Assembly: GCA_020850415.1 (NCBI GenBank)
Contig: JADZER010000059.1
Coordinates: 62,001 to 126,000 of the forward strand
Length of the DNA stretch: 64,000 bases
Reading direction: 5' to 3'
Source of the DNA: Phycisphaerales bacterium
GTDB lineage: Bacteria; Planctomycetota; Phycisphaerae; Phycisphaerales; UBA1924
Positions within the stretch are counted from its first letter, which is position 1; the number at the start of each line of letters is the position of its first letter. The position numbers were made by a program, and so were the translations under genes. The notes under the pieces are model-generated. The model saw only the letters and a program-made list of their open reading frames with translations. It was not told the DNA's origin and did not search any database. Positions 60,211 through 64,000 of this stretch are shown here, one piece after another.

Positions 60211-61665
60211 CTACCAGGGCAGCGAGAATGTCTTCACGGTGGTCATGAACTTCATCGCCTCGATGACCCCCTCCTTGACGCCCAGCCCCGAGTCCTTCAC
60301 GCCGCCGAAGGGCGAGCACTCGATCCGGTACCCCGGGACCTGGTTGACATTGACCGTGCCGGTCTTGAGCCGCTTGACCGCCTCCAGCGCCGCCCGCATG
60401 TCGTTGGTGACGATGCCGGAGGAGAGGCCGAAGTTGCTCGAGTTGGCGACCGCGATCGCGTCGTCAAGATCGCGCACCGCCACGATCGGAGCCAGCGGGC
60501 CGAAGCTCTCCTTGACGATCATCTCCGCGTCGCGCGGGACATCGGCGATCACCGTCGGCTCCAGCTGGGCCCCGTCCCGGTTCCCGCCCGCCAGGACCCG
60601 GGCCCCCTGGGCAACCGCCTTGTGGACCCGGCCCTCCAGCACCCTCGCGGCCGCCTCGTCGATCACCGTCCCGATGCGCGTGGACTCGTCGCCAGGGTCG
60701 CCCACCGTGTACTCGGCGGTCCTGGCGACGAACCGCTCGGTGAACTCCGGGAGGATCGCCCCCTGCACAAGCAGCCGCTTCACCGCCGTACACCGCTGTC
60801 CGCTGTTGCGGTAGCACCCCTCCGCCGCGAGCTTCACCGCCAGCTCCATGTCCGCGTCGTCCAGCACGATCAACGGGTCGTTGCCGCCCAGCTCCAGGCA
60901 GAGCTTCTTGTACCCGGCGTTCGCGGCGATCCGCCTGCCGATCTCGGTCGACCCGGTGAAACTCACCAGCCGGATCCGCTCGTCGCGGATGAGCGGCTCC
61001 ACCACCTCCCCGATCCCGCCGACAAAGGTCGACAGCATCCAGCCCGGAAGGCCGGCCTCGTAGAGGAGCTCCGTGAACCGGATCGCCGTGATCGGCGTCT
61101 TCTCGGAGGGCTTGAGGAGCATGGGCACGCCCGCGGCGATCGCCGGAGCAACCTTGTGCGCGACCTGATTGAGCGGGTGGTTAAACGGGCTGATCGCGAA
61201 CACCAGCTCGAGCGGCTCTCGGATCGTGAAGATCTTCCGGGCCTGCCCCTGGGGCGAGATGTCGCACGAGAAGATCTGCCCGTCGTCCTTCAGCGCCTCC
61301 ATCGCGCTGAACTGGAGCACATCCAACGCCCGCCCGACCTCGTACCGGGTCTCCCGCATGCACAGCCCGGCCTCGGAGCGGATGCACTGCGCGAACTCGT
61401 CCGCCCGGGCCTTGAGCAGGTCGCGGGCCCGGTTCAGGATCTCGTACCGCTGGTATCGCGTGAGCGGCTCGCCCCCCGCGAGCATCGCCCGCACCGCCGA
61501 CTCGACCCGGTCGCGCCCCACCATCGCGACCTCACCGACCACCTCCCCCGTGTAGGGGTAGGTCACGGCCAGGGTGGCGTCGGCGTGCACGGCCTCACCG
61601 GCGAGGTACGCGGGCACGCGCCCGGACCGGACTGGGGGGACGGCTGTGGTGGTGGCCGAACTCAT
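60211..61665 (-). CDS. phnY: Phosphonoacetaldehyde dehydrogenase
   Basis: A 484-residue NAD-dependent aldehyde dehydrogenase. The general ALDH motifs are LELGGNDPLIVLDDAD (with the Glu), GCYRNSGQRCTAVKRLL (nucleophilic Cys) and the C-terminal SPFGGVKDSGLG. PhnY-typical segments are MRETRYEVGRALDVLQFSAMEAL and FTIREPLELVFAISPFNHPLN. Its position between phnW and phnA fixes the function: phosphonoacetaldehyde to phosphonoacetate. AAGGGAG precedes ATG 61665, 15 bp after the FAD gene stop. Confidence 0.92.
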   Translation of the reverse strand: MSSATTTAVPPVRSGRVPAYLAGEAVHADATLAVTYPYTGEVVGEVAMVGRDRVESAVRAMLAGGEPLTRYQRYEILNRARDLLKARADEFAQCIRSEAGLCMRETRYEVGRALDVLQFSAMEALKDDGQIFSCDISPQGQARKIFTIREPLELVFAISPFNHPLNQVAHKVAPAIAAGVPMLLKPSEKTPITAIRFTELLYEAGLPGWMLSTFVGGIGEVVEPLIRDERIRLVSFTGSTEIGRRIAANAGYKKLCLELGGNDPLIVLDDADMELAVKLAAEGCYRNSGQRCTAVKRLLVQGAILPEFTERFVARTAEYTVGDPGDESTRIGTVIDEAAARVLEGRVHKAVAQGARVLAGGNRDGAQLEPTVIADVPRDAEMIVKESFGPLAPIVAVRDLDDAIAVANSSNFGLSSGIVTNDMRAALEAVKRLKTGTVNVNQVPGYRIECSPFGGVKDSGLGVKEGVIEAMKFMTTVKTFSLPW

Positions 61666-61680
61666 CGCATCGATCTCCCT

Positions 61681-62856
61681 TCAGCCCGCGCCGACCGGCG
61701 GCACGGGGGCGTGCTCGGTGATCCCAAGCTCGAAACAGACCTCTTCCGCAAGACCAAACGACAGGGTCATGCCCGCCCCGCCGACGCCGGTGATCACCGC
61801 CACGCCCTCGGCCGGATGCCGAACAAACGGCGCCGACGGGTCGGTCAGCTTCGCGTAGGTGCCCAGCCACCGGTCGGCGATCCGCAGGTCCAGGCCCGAC
61901 AGCATGCGCCGGGTGTGGTCGAGGATCAGGTCTTCGACCTCCTGCCGGTACTCGCAGTCAAAGTCCGGCCCGTACTCGTGCGAATCGCCGAGGATCAGTT
62001 CGCCTCCCTCGGTCTGGCTCGCCATCACATTCAGCCCCCAGCGGTCCAGCTCGGGCCGCTCGCGGGCGACGCGGGCGCGGAGCGCCCCAACGCTCTCCAG
62101 GCCCTCGAACGCACCGTAGAACCGAAGACTCAGGCCCCCGGCGATGTGCGGCCCCAGCGCGAACCCCTCCCGCTGCGGCACCGTGCGCATCATCTGCAGC
62201 TTGCACCGCGTGAGACCCGGTGTGGACGCGTATACCTCAGGGTAGAGCGTGCGAAAGTCATCCCCCGACGCGACGATCGCGTGCCCGACCTCCCAAGACT
62301 CCCCGGCCGCGGTCCCGATCCGCGCCATCTCAACCCGGGTCACTGTCGAGCCGAAGCAGAACCGGACGCCCAACTCACGGGCCAGGTAGGCCGTGATCCG
62401 CGGGATCGCCCGCCTGGACTCGATCCTGATCTCCGTCGCGCTCGAGAGGCAACCGAGCAATCCATCCGGGTTCGCGTGCGGCACGCGCCGGAGCGTCGCC
62501 CCCTTGCCCAGCGCCTCGACCTGATAGCCCCACCCCGGGGCGCGGGCGGCACACTCCTCCACCACCGCCATCTCGTCGGGCGCGTAGGCAAGGAAGACCG
62601 AGCCGGTCGGCTGCGTCCAGAGGCCGGCCTTCTCGGCCAGTTCCAGCCACGCGCCGCGGCTGCGCATCGCCCGGTCGAACAGCACGCCCGGCGTCTGACC
62701 GATCGGCCAGAACGCCCCGAAATTCCGGACCGACGCCCCGAGCGCCCGGGAGTTACGCTCGAACACCACCACCGACCGGCCGGCCCGCGCAGCGACAAAG
62801 GCGTGGGCCAGCCCCACGATCCCCGCTCCGACGATGCCGACATCCGCCCGCTGCAT
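61681..62856 (-). CDS. FAD-dependent oxidoreductase of phosphonate gene clusters
   Basis: A 391-residue DAO-type flavoenzyme. The N-terminal dinucleotide motif is VGIVGAGIVGLAHAFVAARAG, followed by VFERNSRALGASVRNFGAFWP, the GAS(V/I)RNFG signature of the TIGR03364-type family that co-occurs with phosphonate genes. VITGVGGAGMTLSFGLAEEV closes the fold. Family descriptions propose oxidation of an aminophosphonate related to AEP, such as N-methyl-AEP or 1-hydroxy-AEP. ATG 62856 has GGGGGAGG and lies 15 bp after the phnA stop. The specific substrate is unproven. Confidence 0.82.
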   Translation of the reverse strand: MQRADVGIVGAGIVGLAHAFVAARAGRSVVVFERNSRALGASVRNFGAFWPIGQTPGVLFDRAMRSRGAWLELAEKAGLWTQPTGSVFLAYAPDEMAVVEECAARAPGWGYQVEALGKGATLRRVPHANPDGLLGCLSSATEIRIESRRAIPRITAYLARELGVRFCFGSTVTRVEMARIGTAAGESWEVGHAIVASGDDFRTLYPEVYASTPGLTRCKLQMMRTVPQREGFALGPHIAGGLSLRFYGAFEGLESVGALRARVARERPELDRWGLNVMASQTEGGELILGDSHEYGPDFDCEYRQEVEDLILDHTRRMLSGLDLRIADRWLGTYAKLTDPSAPFVRHPAEGVAVITGVGGAGMTLSFGLAEEVCFELGITEHAPVPPVGAG

Positions 62857-62871
62857 CCGCCGCCTCCCCCG

Positions 62872-64000
62872 TCAGCTCCCCGTGCCGTTGATCGTGAAAT
62901 CGAAGATGTCGAAGTTCCGCGGATCGCCCTCGGCCTTCGCCCGGTACGCCGCGTTGAGCGGCTCGGAGACGATCATCGGCACCATCTCCTCGTACCGCCC
63001 CCCGTGCGAGCGGAGCGGGCGGTCCAGCTGCGACAGGTCGTGCTCCGCCGGGCTCGTGCCCAGCGTTGTGTCGCGCCCGCACATCACGACCAGGTCGCCG
63101 AGGCGCTCGGGGTGCAGCTGCAGCTTCTCGCACGCGATGTCCTTCTCCATCACCTCCGTCACCTCCGGCACGCCCATCAGGCCCCGCCGCACCCGCGCCA
63201 GATCCGTCCCCGGCGGCACATGCACCACCGCGAACGAGCCCAGCGACCCGTGGTGGGCCACATAGGGGTCGGTGATGGGCAGGATCACGCGGCACCCCGG
63301 CCCGACGAGCCTCAGCAGGATGGGGTCAAGGTACACGACACGGGGCCGTCCGTCGGCGCTGTGCTTGGCGTTCATGCCGTGGTCGGCCGTGATGCCCAGC
63401 ACCACGCCCGCCGCGAGCAGCCGCCCGATCTGCTCGTCGAGCCGCGCGTGGAAGTCCAGGCTCTCGGGCTCCTCGGGCGCGAACTTGTGCTGCATGTAGT
63501 CGGTCAGCGACAGATAGAGCAGGTCGGCGAGCCCCTGCTCGACCATCGCGGCCCCCGCCTTCAGGACATACACGCTCGCGTCCGGCGAGTAGATCGGCGG
63601 GGTCTTCTCGCCCACCAGCGCCTCGACGCCGTCGATGCCGTGCGTCCCCCGTTCCGCCTGGCCGGCCTTCTCGGCCGAGAAGCCGATCCCATCGAGGTCG
63701 TGGGCGAGGATGGTCCGGAGCTTCTCCTTGGCGGTGACGATCGCGCACCGGCGCCCGGCCCGCGCGGCCGTCGCGACGATCGTCGGGGCCTTGAGGAACT
63801 TCCCATCGTTCATCATGACCGCCCCGCCCGACTCGGGGTCGAGGAAGTAGTTGCCGTTGATCCCGTGGACCGCCGGCGGGGCCCCCGTGATGATCGACGA
63901 GTTGTTCGGGTTGGTGAACGAGGGGATGACGCCCCGCCCCATGAACCGCTTGCCCTTGCGGATCGCGCCCGCGAGGTTGGGCATCCGCCCCCGGATCAGC
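62872..64000 (-). CDS. phnA: Phosphonoacetate hydrolase, 5' end beyond the window
   Basis: 376 residues of an alkaline-phosphatase-superfamily enzyme that splits phosphonoacetate into acetate and phosphate. The frame is open to the window edge (LIRGRMPNLAGAIRKG), so the ATG at 63984 is internal. FTNPNNSSIITGAPPAVHGI followed by NGNYF supplies the nucleophilic Thr and the Asn 21 residues later, the same spacing as Thr68/Asn89 in the Sinorhizobium enzyme. Metal ligands are in GITADHGMNAKHS and DPYVAHHGSLG. It is the most upstream gene of the phosphonate operon visible here; transporter or regulator genes may lie further right. Confidence 0.9.
   Translation of the reverse strand, partial: LIRGRMPNLAGAIRKGKRFMGRGVIPSFTNPNNSSIITGAPPAVHGINGNYFLDPESGGAVMMNDGKFLKAPTIVATAARAGRRCAIVTAKEKLRTILAHDLDGIGFSAEKAGQAERGTHGIDGVEALVGEKTPPIYSPDASVYVLKAGAAMVEQGLADLLYLSLTDYMQHKFAPEEPESLDFHARLDEQIGRLLAAGVVLGITADHGMNAKHSADGRPRVVYLDPILLRLVGPGCRVILPITDPYVAHHGSLGSFAVVHVPPGTDLARVRRGLMGVPEVTEVMEKDIACEKLQLHPERLGDLVVMCGRDTTLGTSPAEHDLSQLDRPLRSHGGRYEEMVPMIVSEPLNAAYRAKAEGDPRNFDIFDFTINGTGS

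Noticed and set aside
1-64000. CRISPR arrays, tRNA or rRNA genes, phage or transposase genes
   Set aside because: None was found by eye: no regularly spaced repeats, no cloverleaf-like sequence noticed, and no transposase or integrase motif in any frame.

Overview
The window looks like a chromosomal segment of a planctomycete, most likely class Phycisphaerae (order Phycisphaerales). The grounds are high GC, four secreted proteins ending in a short dockerin-type calcium-binding segment that closes on Gly-Cys or a similar Cys-terminated tail (the 'GC-type dockerin' architecture typical of that order), a HAF-repeat protein with a PEP-CTERM-like tail, many prepilin-type proteins with an FTLIE-like N-terminus, and a tricorn-type S41 protease. 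No tRNA, rRNA, CRISPR, transposase or phage gene was recognised. Taxonomy is inferred from gene content, not from a marker gene.

Layout. 0.3-11.8 kb: one long, tightly overlapped operon for a type IV pilus / type II secretion-like machine, preceded by a sensor histidine kinase and a STAS protein and ending in four minor pilins, the last with a LamG-like domain. 11.9-15.4 kb: a sirtuin, a degenerate QueC-like protein and prolyl-tRNA synthetase. 15.6-23.5 kb: a DUF2156-GNAT fusion, an exported methyltransferase-like lipoprotein, the tricorn-type protease and urocanate hydratase. 23.5-26.1 kb: a compositionally different accessory patch with a small membrane protein, a J-domain protein and a DUF4258/YgiT-type toxin-antitoxin-like pair bracketed by two 176-bp direct repeats.

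26.3-37.3 kb: a di-haem cytochrome c peroxidase, a large unknown protein with a very long Ala-rich helix, PsuG, two dockerin-tailed secreted proteins (one an endonuclease/phosphatase-fold enzyme), a response regulator and a PBP4-type carboxypeptidase. 37.3-43.1 kb: a UbiD-family decarboxylase divergent from a methyltransferase-ABC transporter operon, then a nitroreductase. 43.2-51.7 kb: a HAF-repeat protein, two alpha/beta hydrolases, a fused ADP-forming acyl-CoA synthetase, and a GH1-GH16 pair suited to laminarin breakdown.

52-64 kb: two divergent class III PLP enzymes (one very like PbfA, the 1-hydroxy-2-aminoethylphosphonate ammonia-lyase), a prepilin, two paralogous dockerin proteins, and a leftward phnA-FAD oxidase-phnY-phnW operon. 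Together these predict growth on 2-aminoethylphosphonate through phosphonoacetaldehyde and phosphonoacetate to acetate and phosphate.

A recurrent promoter feature stands out. At about ten genes a TAnnnT (-10-like) hexamer sits only 5-12 nt before the start codon with no clear Shine-Dalgarno sequence, which predicts leaderless transcripts. The most striking case is 39416-39433, where two divergent genes start 12 bp apart and their -10 hexamers face each other across the two start codons.
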